Shown one piece after another: positions 9,878 through 18,396 of a stretch of DNA of 64,000 bases (position 1 is its first letter; each line of letters begins with the position of its first letter). Where the stretch lies: contig NZ_JAGSPI010000005.1 in the NCBI RefSeq assembly GCF_020381325.1, positions 186,001-250,000 of the forward strand, in the 5' to 3' direction. The notes under the pieces were generated by a model. It was not told where the DNA came from. It worked only from the letters and a program-made list of their open reading frames with translations, and searched no databases. The stretch comes from Providencia vermicola. GTDB lineage: Bacteria; Pseudomonadota; Gammaproteobacteria; Enterobacterales; Enterobacteriaceae. Position numbers and translations under genes: made by a program.

Positions 9878-10207
9878 TTATCTAACAGGTATACCTCGGC
9901 TAAATATTAGCACGATAAGTGAAAAAAACAGTAAAAACAATGCAGTAAGTATGTTTGTGTTTAATGAATGGGTGGAAACAATAAGGCTGCCTAATGCTGA
10001 CCCAAAAGCTATTCCTCCATTGAAGAATGCTATATACAAGGCGCTTGTAACCTCAATTCGCGAAATGCTATATCCGATCATCCAATTCATTAAGGAAACA
10101 GAGACTCCGCCGTATGCCACTCCCCAAAGTGCGATGATAAAATAGCCCCAAAAAATGGTTAATGGCCAATACGCAAATAAAATTAGGCTGATAATTATTA
10201 AACTAAT
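9878..10207 (-). pseudogene. Remnant of an MFS drug/sugar efflux transporter (C-terminal third)
   Basis: Reading the minus strand from 10207 to 9878 gives about 109 residues of membrane protein: a hydrophobic opening ISLIIISLILFAYWP, then WGYFIIALWGVAYGGVSVS, NGGIAFGSALGSLIVS and a last hydrophobic span before the stop. This is the last three or four membrane segments of an AraJ/YdhP-type major facilitator transporter. The remaining two thirds are absent: the frame is closed by a stop at 10208-10210, and LysR-type coding sequence on the other strand begins at the same place. It has no plausible start codon of its own and is best read as a decayed, truncated gene. Confidence 0.75.
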
Positions 10208-10315
10208 TTATATCCAACAAAACGCTATTTGCCGCCAAAAGTGCGTCAATTTTTACAACTTTTTGATGAGTATTGGCAAGGGCGTGCGATTTGGGAGGAA
10301 AAGGAGAAACGATAA
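10202..10315 (+). pseudogene. Remnant of a LysR-family regulator (C-terminal end)
   Basis: The plus strand encodes about 37 residues, TNLYPTKRYLPPKVRQFLQL and then a charged tail, ending at the TAA at 10313-10315. RYLPPKVRxFxxF is the very typical end of the effector-binding domain of LysR-type regulators. Everything upstream is missing, and an in-frame stop sits at 10199-10201. LysR regulators are commonly divergent from an MFS gene they control, and the order and strands here fit such a pair with its middle deleted. Confidence 0.75.
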
Positions 10316-10374
10316 GGTGATTTTTCAGCCTATTCTGTAAAGCAATTAAAAATCATTGGGATATGATAGCTACC

Positions 10375-10390
10375 AAGCAATTCGTTGCTT
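10375..10390 (+). other. Small hairpin with TTCG loop
   Basis: AAGCAA-TTCG-TTGCTT, a six-base stem closing a UUCG tetraloop in RNA, 36 bases upstream of the phosphoesterase start. It may be the old terminator of the decayed LysR gene or part of the next leader. There is no clean T run. Confidence 0.35.
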
Positions 10391-10426
10391 AAAGATAATT
10401 TTTAACTATAGATTTTTAGGTTTTAT

Positions 10427-10963
10427 ATGATTTACTTTATTTCAGATACCCATTTTTGCCACTCTAATATTATCAACCTGTGTGATCGTCCTTTCAAAAG
10501 TACTAGCCACATGAATGATACGTTGATTCATAACTGGAATGCTTATGTAACAGACCATGATGAAATTTATATCTTGGGAGATTTTTTATACAAAGGTAAT
10601 GGGGCGGATGCGAATAAAATTTTGCGCAGGTTATCAGGCAGAAAATACCTTATTCGTGGTAACCATGACAATTTCTTAGATGATCCTGAGTTTGATACAT
10701 CACTCTTTGAATGGGTGAAAAGCTATTATGAGTTGGATTATCAAAAGCAAAAATTTGTTTTATTTCACTATCCTATCTTAGAATGGCAAGGTTTTTTTCG
10801 TGATGCAATCCATTTATATGGCCATGTGCATAATTCAGGAAAAGACCCAGAACAACGCAAACGCTTAGATATTTTAGGGCCTCGAGCGATGAATGTTGGC
10901 GTTGATGTAAATAATTTTTTCCCCATTAGTATTAAAACTATTTTAAAACGTGCAAATGGTTAA
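10427..10963 (+). CDS. Calcineurin-like metallophosphoesterase
   Basis: A 178-residue single-domain metal-dependent phosphoesterase. All signature motifs of the superfamily are present: DTH (D7, H9), GDF (D52), GNHD (residues 78-81), a His in FHYP (H114) and GHVH (H133, H135). These residues bind a dinuclear metal centre and the phosphate. Small stand-alone versions like this are common in phages and bacteria and act on nucleotides or phosphoesters; the substrate cannot be read from the sequence. The start is supported by AGG seven bases upstream and by the usual N-terminal beta strand (MIYFISDTHF). It follows the LysR/MFS scar and runs toward the regulator gene at 10984. Confidence 0.88.
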   Translation: MIYFISDTHFCHSNIINLCDRPFKSTSHMNDTLIHNWNAYVTDHDEIYILGDFLYKGNGADANKILRRLSGRKYLIRGNHDNFLDDPEFDTSLFEWVKSYYELDYQKQKFVLFHYPILEWQGFFRDAIHLYGHVHNSGKDPEQRKRLDILGPRAMNVGVDVNNFFPISIKTILKRANG

Positions 10964-10983
10964 TTATTTAATAATAAACAAGT

Positions 10984-11607
10984 CTATTTTTTAGCATACA
11001 AATAAACAGAAGCACGTGAAACACCAAGATGCTGTGCAACTGTTTCCATGGATTTTTTGACGTCAAGCAAGCCTTCGCTACGTAAAATTTCAAGGAGGTT
11101 TTTTCGTTCTTCTGCTTTTAATGTCCGCGGTGTTGCTGCAAGTGTCGCGGCATATTGATCGATTCTATGACGAATAGCTTCTGAACCATTGGGCTCAATA
11201 TGTTCTTTGATTGGGCTATTCCCAACCTCAATAAATTGCGACAATACACTTTGCATCCCACGAAATAACGTCATATCTAAATTTAGGCACAAAGCAGCAA
11301 CATATTCACCATTCTCATTTTTGATACCAATAGAGGTGCTTTTCACTGGGCGTCCATCGGAAAATTGATTGGTATAATTGGCGACAATATTAGGGAAATC
11401 AGCAGATTCAATGCGTGCTAAGCCGAGTTCTGTGGTAGGCTCGCCCACTTGTCGACCAGACAAATTATTGTGAATTGATAAGATTGAATGTTCGGGGTTT
11501 TTTAAGTCATGAACGACAACCTCACAAAATGGCGCAAAAGTTTCGCTCAGCCCTTTGGCGATCGTTTCGATTTGCGCCAATAATGTATTTTCCTTGGTGC
11601 TAGCCAT
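10984..11607 (-). CDS. YheO/DauR-type transcriptional regulator (PAS-like plus HTH)
   Basis: A 207-residue cytoplasmic regulator. The first half (EVVVHDLKNPEHSILSIHNN...) is the YheO-like PAS sensor domain. The C-terminus (METVAQHLGVSRASVYLYAKK) is a helix-turn-helix of the DauR kind. Relatives respond to amino acids or their breakdown products; DauR controls D-arginine catabolism in Pseudomonas. AAGGGGG precedes the ATG. It is the last gene of a likely three-gene operon after a RidA-family gene and a PLP dehydratase, with a 78-bp gap, so an effector made or consumed by these enzymes is likely. That last link is an inference. Confidence 0.85.
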   Translation of the reverse strand: MASTKENTLLAQIETIAKGLSETFAPFCEVVVHDLKNPEHSILSIHNNLSGRQVGEPTTELGLARIESADFPNIVANYTNQFSDGRPVKSTSIGIKNENGEYVAALCLNLDMTLFRGMQSVLSQFIEVGNSPIKEHIEPNGSEAIRHRIDQYAATLAATPRTLKAEERKNLLEILRSEGLLDVKKSMETVAQHLGVSRASVYLYAKK

Positions 11608-11685
11608 AAAACCCCCTTATCTAAAAGCGTTAATTTATTAATTTTACCCCATTTTTTATCTCGCTAATAGATAAAGGGTGGAGAG

Positions 11686-12654
11686 TTACTGTGAAACTAA
11701 TTCAGCAAAGCGATTGATATCGACATTACCACCACTGACAATAATACCGACTCGCTTGCCTTGGAATTGGTCTTTTTGCGCTAACGCAGCAGCATAGGAT
11801 AGGCAACCCGTTGGTTCAACAACCACTTTCAGGCGCTCTGCATAAAATTTCATTCTGTCAATAAGTTGCTCATCGGTAACAGTAAAAATATCATCGACAT
11901 TATTTTTAATAATTTCAAATGTATACTGCCCCAAATGTTGGGTCTGCGCACCATCAGCGATGGTTTTTGGTGTATCAATATGGATAATTTTACCTTGGCG
12001 GAAAGATTGCTGTGCATCGTTACCGGCTAACGGCTCGACACCATAAACTTGACAGTTAGGGGATAATTGGCGAGCAGCAAGGGCACAGCCAGATAGCAAG
12101 CCGCCACCGCCTAAGCAAACGAATAATGCATCCAATTCACCCACCTCTTGGAACAGTTCCATGGCGGATGTGCCTTGCCCGGCAATAATATGGGGATGAT
12201 CATAAGGTGGAATGATGGTTAAACCCTGTTGTTCTGCGAGTTGCTTGCATAATGCTTCACGGTCTTGCGTGTACCTATCGAAATGCACAACGTTGGCGCC
12301 ATAACCTTGGGTTGCCGCAACTTTAACAGCAGGTGCGTCGTTTGGCATGAGAATTGTTGCTGGAATATTCAGTAATTGGGCTGCAAGGGCGATACCTTGT
12401 GCGTGGTTACCTGAAGAAAAGGCAATTACCCCCGCTTTTTTCTGCTCAGGTGTAAATTGAGCAAGTGCATTGAACGCGCCACGAAATTTAAATGCCCCCA
12501 TCCGTTGGAAATTTTCGCATTTAAAAAATAGCTCACCACCGAATTCTTTATTGGCTGTTGTTGATGTGAGTACAGGGGTTTTGTGTGCAAAGCCTGCAAT
12601 GCGTTTAGCTGCTGCTTCAACATCTCGATAAGTTGGTAAAGTTAAATCCGTCAT
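11686..12654 (-). CDS. PLP-dependent threonine/serine dehydratase family (possibly threo-3-hydroxyaspartate ammonia-lyase)
   Basis: A 322-residue fold-type II PLP enzyme. The cofactor lysine is K56 in GAFKFRGA, the substrate loop is SSGNHAQG (80-87) and the phosphate-binding glycine loop is GGGGLLSG (182-189). The length and the absence of a C-terminal ACT domain fit serine racemase, catabolic dehydratase and hydroxyaspartate ammonia-lyase enzymes, not biosynthetic IlvA. The reaction would remove ammonia from a beta-hydroxy amino acid to give a 2-oxo acid through an enamine. The upstream RidA-family gene fits, since RidA hydrolyses such reactive enamines and imines. GAGG precedes the ATG. Exact substrate is uncertain. 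Confidence 0.85.
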   Translation of the reverse strand: MTDLTLPTYRDVEAAAKRIAGFAHKTPVLTSTTANKEFGGELFFKCENFQRMGAFKFRGAFNALAQFTPEQKKAGVIAFSSGNHAQGIALAAQLLNIPATILMPNDAPAVKVAATQGYGANVVHFDRYTQDREALCKQLAEQQGLTIIPPYDHPHIIAGQGTSAMELFQEVGELDALFVCLGGGGLLSGCALAARQLSPNCQVYGVEPLAGNDAQQSFRQGKIIHIDTPKTIADGAQTQHLGQYTFEIIKNNVDDIFTVTDEQLIDRMKFYAERLKVVVEPTGCLSYAAALAQKDQFQGKRVGIIVSGGNVDINRFAELVSQ

Positions 12655-12679
12655 TTTATACCTCGTTGAAATTTTTGAA

Positions 12680-13069
12680 TTAGCTTAAAACCGCAGTCGC
12701 TTCAATTTCGAGTGCAGCATTAAAGTGAAGCTCAGAAACACCTGCAACAGCGCGAGCAGGGCGAAAATTACCTATCCACGCTGCATAAATTTGATTAAAT
12801 TCCTGCCAATCATTCATATCAGCTATATAAACACGCACTTGGACTAAATTTGCTTTTGTCACATTGGCGGCTGACAAGCAAGCCTCAAGGTTTTTTAATA
12901 CTAATTCAGCCTGAACTTTAAAGGGGACATCAGTGATTGCTTGCCCTGAAGCATCGACGGGTAATTGACCCGAAATAAACACAAACCCATTAGTGCTAAC
13001 ACAATGAGAATAGTGGCCTCGTGGCGGGAGTAGCGTAGGGGCATTGATATATTGAATTGACTGGCTCAT
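12680..13069 (-). CDS. RidA family protein (enamine/imine deaminase)
   Basis: A 129-residue RidA/YjgF family protein with typical blocks: PPRGHYSHCVSTNGFVFISG, QAELVLKNLEACL and PARAVAGVSEL. RidA proteins are trimeric and hydrolyse 2-aminoacrylate-like intermediates released by PLP dehydratases. Directly downstream (25 bp) is such a dehydratase, which supports a paired function. The start at 13069 is chosen because AGAGG lies five bases before it and the protein then has the normal family length; an upstream ATG at 13108 would add an atypical tail. The active-site Arg typical of deaminating members is present in RPARAV. Confidence 0.87.
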   Translation of the reverse strand: MSQSIQYINAPTLLPPRGHYSHCVSTNGFVFISGQLPVDASGQAITDVPFKVQAELVLKNLEACLSAANVTKANLVQVRVYIADMNDWQEFNQIYAAWIGNFRPARAVAGVSELHFNAALEIEATAVLS

Positions 13070-13459
13070 AGCAACCTCTAACTTGACAGAAAAGCAAATA
13101 TTAGACATTTAGTCTATTATTGTATTATATGTACAGTCAACCTGTTTTTGAAGAAAAAAACATCAATGTTTTAATGTCAATATGAGAAAAAATACAGAAC
13201 AATTTACAGTTAAGTTTTTTGCGGATTGTTAGCTGTGCTGTTGATTATGAATATTTTTGCTTGGTAATTCGCCACTCATTTATTTAATAAAAGCGAATTT
13301 TTTAGTGAAAGAAATTGCAAAAAATAGAATGAATGAAATTAAAAAACGTACACAATGAAAGGGAGTTATCTTAAATAAAAGTGATTAAGAATAATCAAAT
13401 TGTGACGATAAAAATAAAATGGTAAGAAGTTGTTATATAAAAACTTTTAGGGATACAAC
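13070..13459. promoter_or_regulatory. Divergent promoter region between the RidA operon and the yeh operon
   Basis: 390 bp without a gene. For the minus strand, TTGACT (13134-13139) and a weak TAGACT 18 bases further could form a promoter. An inverted repeat TAGAC-ATTTA-GTCTA lies at about 13102-13116 and could be an operator for the YheO-type regulator. The rest is AT-rich, and no clear yehI promoter could be chosen. Promoter and operator calls are guesses from the sequence. Confidence 0.35.
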
Positions 13460-16400
13460 ATGGCGAAGTTCACGTTTGACATACTTTCTATTTTTGGGAA
13501 AAAAAGCAGTAAAGTGGCTGAGCAATATATTCAAGAAGCAGTTTTACCATTATCGGTATTGGATAATTCATTACCCAAAATGGTGGTTGAATATGTGCTG
13601 GAAGGGAAATCACCAGAAGTATTGGTAAAACTAAGCCAATTAGATACTGAAAAAGCCGTTATTTTATTAGACAAACCAGGCACTATAGATTGGTGGTGGG
13701 GCGGTAATAATTTTAATACAGGCCAATATAATAAAGTGATCCGTCAAGGGAGCAATGCCCGCCATAAACTGTATTCCAAAGTCGGCGATGGTGTGAGTGC
13801 AGAACAAGTTGCGCGCTTTGCCAAAGTATTAGCCGCTGCATGCCAAGATATCAATATTAAAGTGCTGACATCCGAATTACCGTCGTGGGTAAGTTATTTA
13901 GTCGGCGATGTATTTTCCAAAACCTTCGACAATTCTCGTGATGAAAAATTAGATCACCGTAAGCATTGGAATGTGGAATTGTTGGCTGAGATTATTAGCA
14001 AAGAAACTGATATGCCAGCCAGCTCTGTTTTGTATATTATCTTCGATAGACAACATTTGTCGGATTACCACTATGAGAACTTAAACCGCTTGTTTGTTCT
14101 TCCAGGTTTTAAAGAATATTTAATTGCACAACAAGATTTTATTAAGCAGACATTGATTAGTAATTTGTCTGCTGCAGGGCAAGTGCAGTTAATCAATGTA
14201 TTGAAAAAAGATGAAGCACTATATTCGGTGTTTGCAGATTGTTTAGTGACATTTGCAACCAGTTCATTAAAAACCGTACGCAGTGCTGCAGAACCTACAC
14301 TGTCTATTCTACCTGATGAATCAGTCAAACTATATTTGACCAAAGTGCTAACAGACGGAACACCAAAGCAGCGCACACAAGCCGCGGATTTATTTGCCCG
14401 AATTGGTAAGGATAGGGACGTTCTCGAAGCTGCATTACAAACGGAAACCAACAAAACGGTATTGAAAAGTATTGAAAGTGCCATTTCTCGCTTCTCAGTG
14501 ATGGATAGTGCTAGTGAAATTGAAGAAACTGAGCTGCCAGCGCTTGTTGAACTAGAAGACACCCCACTACCGGAGAGTGCAAAAGATATCTTAATCAATA
14601 ACTTCAATGAGATGCTGCAAAAAGCCAAAGAAAATGCAGAGAATGAAATTGAAGAGAATAAAAAGCAAAAGCACACATACAACTGGGCACAGCGTCATTA
14701 TAAAGAATTCCAAAAACTGGATGCGAAAACCTGCGCAAAAATTATTGATAAGTTGAACTCAGGTAAAGAGGTGATTACTGACCATGAATACAATGTGGTG
14801 AAATTTAAAGAGCGTATTAATAATCTCCCGGAGTTTACGTTATTTCATGCATTACGTCTGATTAGTCATAACCGCACGGGAATGGATCATTTTTCTCATT
14901 ATTACCTGACCCGTGAAGTTCCACCACGTATTATCGGCCAAATTGAATTACGTCAATTAGAGCAAGTATTAACTCATTGCCATTATCAACAGGCTCACCG
15001 CTTGATTGCTGATTTTTGTTTGCGTTCATACAATGATGGCTTAAAACTGTTTAATCAACCGCAGCAAGTTTGGCCATTTTTTACGCAATACCCTGATTTT
15101 ATCGCCGAAGCATTAGGGTTAATTCCGCAGCAAGCAAAACAACGCTATTACCAAGAATATGATGCTTCAAGTGGTATAGAAGTATTAGCGATGTTACCAA
15201 CTATTCCTGCGCGCTTTATTCCACGGATTATGGAACTCGCATTAGGAGAGAATAAAACGCATCGTTTAAGTGCACAAAAATTACTCGAAACATTGCCAAA
15301 TATTCATGTTAATGCAGCAGAAGGTTTAGACTCAGGTAAACAAGAAATCCGTGTGACTGCTATTGAATGGTTAGCACGTCTTAAACACCCTGATTCGTTA
15401 AAACCGCTATATGCGTTATTGAAAAAAGAAAAACGTGAAATTGTCCGTGCCGCACTATTAACAGCGTTGGAACAATTTGGAGAAGACATTTCTGGTTATT
15501 TATCGCCAAAAGTCCTATTAGCCGAAGCGCAAAAAGGGCTTAAGGGTAAAGCGCCAGCAAGCATGTCTTGGTTTAATTTAGATTCTTTACCTGCACTGAC
15601 TTGGCAAAATAATAAACCTGTCGATGGGGAAATTATTCGCTGGTGGGTTATTTTAGCGGTGAAATTAAAGATGCCAGCAGGTAACGGTTTATTACAGCGT
15701 TATATCAGTTTGTTATCAGTGGATAGCCAGCGTAAGCTCGGCAGCTTTATTCTCAATAGCTTTATTGCTCAAGATACCGCAGGCCCATCGCTAGAAATGG
15801 CAATGGCAGAAGCAGAACGTGATGCACCACAGCGTTTAACCAACTACCAAGATTGGGTAAAACGTTGGCCTGAGTATTACAGTCAGTATGAAAATTACAC
15901 CCTTGAGCAGTGTATTAATGACATTAAAAATGAAGTGCTTCGCCGTTACTTAGGGTCAGCAATTACCGACAAAGGCATGCTAGCGCTCATTTGTGGTATT
16001 GAAGGGCATATTGCAGTCACCGCGCTACGTAATTATATGCGTGATCATTATCAGCGCCGCGCACAGATTGAAGCCATGATTGATGCGGTAGCAACCAGCA
16101 ATGATCCGCTAATTATTCAATTGTTGCTCTCACTTTCACGCCGTTATCGTACCGCCTCTGTACAGGAAAAAGCGCGTGGTTTAGTCGCTCAAATTGCGGA
16201 GCGTAATGGTTGGAGTGCCGATGAACTTGCTGACCGAACGATTCCTACCGCAGGTATGGATGAAACGGGGGTACTTGCCCTTGAGTATGGCGATCGTACT
16301 TTTACTGCCAAACTGGATGCCCAGCAAAAATTGGTATTGTTTAACCCAGAAGGAAAAGAAATCAAAGCATTACCTGCAGCACGTAAAACGGATAATGAAG

Positions 16401-17194
16401 AGCTGATTAAAGAATCGAAAAAATTACTGAGTTCTAGTAAGAAAGAACTTAAGCAAGTAATTGATCTACAAACTGCACGTTTGTACGAAGCAATGTGTGC
16501 GGAGCGTTTGTGGAGCACGCAAGACTGGCAAGAATATATACAAGCTCACCCAATTATGCGCGGTTTGATTGAAAGACTCGTCTGGATGGAAATGGACAAT
16601 GATAAGGTTATCAATGTATTCCGTCCTTCTGATGATGGTAGCTTGCTGAACCTTGACGATGATGAAATCGAGCTGAGCGCAGGGGCATCAATTAAATTGG
16701 CCCATGCCGCATTGGTTTCGGAAGATGAGCGAAAAGGTTGGATAGCCCATTTTAAAGATTACAAAGTGAAATTTTTGTTCTCGCAAATGGAACACAAAAT
16801 CCCTGAATTAGACCTCGCACTCACTGAAATCGAAGATCGCAAAGGTTGGCTGACAGATACCTATACGTTACGTGGTGTACTCACCAAAATGGGGTATCAG
16901 CGTGGCCAAGCGGAGGATGGTGGTAGCTTTATGCATTACTCCAAACACTACGCTAGCCTAGGTTTCTACGTTTACATTGAGTTCAGCGGCAGTTATGTTC
17001 CAGAAGAAAATATTCCTGCGGTCTTGTACACCTTAAGTTTTGAAAGTGGGCAACAAAGCTCATGGAATCGCAGTTATATAGAGTTAAAAGATATCCCACC
17101 AATTTTATTAGCTGAAAGCTATGCGGATTACTTAAAAGTGGCTGACGCCTGTGCTGGATTTGACCCTGAGTGGGAAAAGAAAACACCTTGGTAA
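13460..17194 (+). CDS. yehI: YehI-like DUF4132 (MolR family) protein
   Basis: A 1244-residue soluble protein, close to E. coli YehI (about 1210). The middle (about residues 230-340 and 590-700) looks like HEAT-type helical repeats, for example TPKQRTQAADLFARIGKD and EIRVTAIEWLARLKHPDSL. The C-terminal part (about 920-1160) is the DUF4132 domain, with LVWMEMDN and GWIAHFKDYKVKFLFSQMEHKIPEL. No catalytic motif is evident; a scaffold role is plausible. AGGGA lies before the ATG at 13460. It is the first gene of yehI-L-M-P-Q, with a 23-bp gap to yehL. The old link of this family to molybdate control (MolR) is weak and its function is unknown. Confidence 0.85.
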   Translation: MAKFTFDILSIFGKKSSKVAEQYIQEAVLPLSVLDNSLPKMVVEYVLEGKSPEVLVKLSQLDTEKAVILLDKPGTIDWWWGGNNFNTGQYNKVIRQGSNARHKLYSKVGDGVSAEQVARFAKVLAAACQDINIKVLTSELPSWVSYLVGDVFSKTFDNSRDEKLDHRKHWNVELLAEIISKETDMPASSVLYIIFDRQHLSDYHYENLNRLFVLPGFKEYLIAQQDFIKQTLISNLSAAGQVQLINVLKKDEALYSVFADCLVTFATSSLKTVRSAAEPTLSILPDESVKLYLTKVLTDGTPKQRTQAADLFARIGKDRDVLEAALQTETNKTVLKSIESAISRFSVMDSASEIEETELPALVELEDTPLPESAKDILINNFNEMLQKAKENAENEIEENKKQKHTYNWAQRHYKEFQKLDAKTCAKIIDKLNSGKEVITDHEYNVVKFKERINNLPEFTLFHALRLISHNRTGMDHFSHYYLTREVPPRIIGQIELRQLEQVLTHCHYQQAHRLIADFCLRSYNDGLKLFNQPQQVWPFFTQYPDFIAEALGLIPQQAKQRYYQEYDASSGIEVLAMLPTIPARFIPRIMELALGENKTHRLSAQKLLETLPNIHVNAAEGLDSGKQEIRVTAIEWLARLKHPDSLKPLYALLKKEKREIVRAALLTALEQFGEDISGYLSPKVLLAEAQKGLKGKAPASMSWFNLDSLPALTWQNNKPVDGEIIRWWVILAVKLKMPAGNGLLQRYISLLSVDSQRKLGSFILNSFIAQDTAGPSLEMAMAEAERDAPQRLTNYQDWVKRWPEYYSQYENYTLEQCINDIKNEVLRRYLGSAITDKGMLALICGIEGHIAVTALRNYMRDHYQRRAQIEAMIDAVATSNDPLIIQLLLSLSRRYRTASVQEKARGLVAQIAERNGWSADELADRTIPTAGMDETGVLALEYGDRTFTAKLDAQQKLVLFNPEGKEIKALPAARKTDNEELIKESKKLLSSSKKELKQVIDLQTARLYEAMCAERLWSTQDWQEYIQAHPIMRGLIERLVWMEMDNDKVINVFRPSDDGSLLNLDDDEIELSAGASIKLAHAALVSEDERKGWIAHFKDYKVKFLFSQMEHKIPELDLALTEIEDRKGWLTDTYTLRGVLTKMGYQRGQAEDGGSFMHYSKHYASLGFYVYIEFSGSYVPEENIPAVLYTLSFESGQQSSWNRSYIELKDIPPILLAESYADYLKVADACAGFDPEWEKKTPW

Positions 17195-17217
17195 TTAGGG
17201 TTTAATAGGATAACTCG

Positions 17218-18327
17218 ATGAGTAACAAAGAAACAATAAAAGGCCATGTTCTGCGCGAAAGCGCAGAAATTCGCTTCGCTAAAGAACTGGAAAAACTCAC
17301 GCAAACCGATAGTCATAACCCAAAACCACAAGGTTGGCTACGTTCACCACGCGCGGTTAGGCAGTTTATTTTAGGTGATGAAGCTCTGGGGATTACGCCG
17401 AAGTTTTTTGGGGATGATGCCTTAGTTGACCGTGCAATAGTGACCTTGTTAGGTAAACAGGGTCTGATGTTGGTCGGTGAACCAGGAACAGCAAAATCTA
17501 TGTTATCTGAATTATTAGCTGCAGCAATCAGTGGTGATTCGGGCTTAACTATTCAGGGAACAGCAGGAACAACCGAAGACCACATTAAATACTCATGGAA
17601 CTATGCATTGTTATTGGCAGAAGGGCCAACGGAAAAAGCGTTGGTTAGTTCGCCACTGTATCAAGGCATGTTGGAAGGGAAAATTGTGCGCTTTGAAGAG
17701 ATCACCCGCTGCCCACCAGAAATACAAGATGTACTGGTTAGCTTAATGTCTGAAAAACAGATGATGATCCCTGAAATGAAAGACAATGCGAGGATCAGTG
17801 CTAAGCAAGGCTTTAATTTAATTGGAACAGCCAACTTACGTGACCGTGGCGTGCATGAAATGTCATCGGCATTAAAACGTCGCTTTAACTTCGAAACGGT
17901 GAGGCCGATTCAAGACCCTGCGTTTGAAATTGAGCTAATTAATAAACAACTTACCAGCGAACTAGGCGAGCTAAATGACTTGGTCACGGTGCCTGCGAAT
18001 GTGATTGAATTATTAGTTACCACTTTCCAAGAGCTACGTTCAGGCAATACCAAGGATGGCGGCAATATCAAAACCCCAGATGCGGTGATGTCGACAGCGG
18101 AAGCGGTGAATATCGCTTATGCGTGTGCATTAGAAGCCCATTATTTGGGGGACGGAACGTTAAGTGCTGGTGCAGTCGCTCGTCAGCTAATTGGGGTTGT
18201 ACTCAAAGATAATGCAGATGATATCAAGCGGATGCGTTATTACATTGATAATGTCGCACGAGAAAGAGCCAAGCAGAGCCCCGAATGGAAAGCATTTTTT
18301 GAGGCTTCCCGTCAGTTTTGGCAATAG
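17218..18327 (+). CDS. yehL: YehL-like MoxR-family AAA+ ATPase
   Basis: A 369-residue AAA+ ATPase. Walker A is GEPGTAKS (residues 87-94), Walker B is VRFEEITRCP, and a sensor/arginine-finger region follows in LIGTANLRDRGVHEMSSALKRRF. MoxR ATPases act as chaperones that remodel partner proteins and usually work with a VWA-domain protein. That partner is encoded two genes downstream (yehP-like). The first 60 residues are a charged helical segment with no recognised domain. The length fits E. coli YehL (about 362). The ATG at 17218 comes shortly after the yehI stop, so the genes are probably co-transcribed. The client is unknown. Confidence 0.88.
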   Translation: MSNKETIKGHVLRESAEIRFAKELEKLTQTDSHNPKPQGWLRSPRAVRQFILGDEALGITPKFFGDDALVDRAIVTLLGKQGLMLVGEPGTAKSMLSELLAAAISGDSGLTIQGTAGTTEDHIKYSWNYALLLAEGPTEKALVSSPLYQGMLEGKIVRFEEITRCPPEIQDVLVSLMSEKQMMIPEMKDNARISAKQGFNLIGTANLRDRGVHEMSSALKRRFNFETVRPIQDPAFEIELINKQLTSELGELNDLVTVPANVIELLVTTFQELRSGNTKDGGNIKTPDAVMSTAEAVNIAYACALEAHYLGDGTLSAGAVARQLIGVVLKDNADDIKRMRYYIDNVARERAKQSPEWKAFFEASRQFWQ

Positions 18328-18396
18328 GCTTGCTAGCGTGTCATGCATGGCGAGGCCTTTGGCTTCGCCCATATTTATCAATCAGGGAATATCACG

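Noticed and set aside
9819-10145. 108-codon plus-strand frame over the MFS remnant
   Set aside because: It is the complement of the transporter fragment; the minus-strand reading has clear membrane-transporter sequence while this one has none.
14071-14682. 203-codon frame opposite yehI
   Set aside because: It is antisense to a well-supported gene, low in complexity (serine-rich), and has no recognisable motif.
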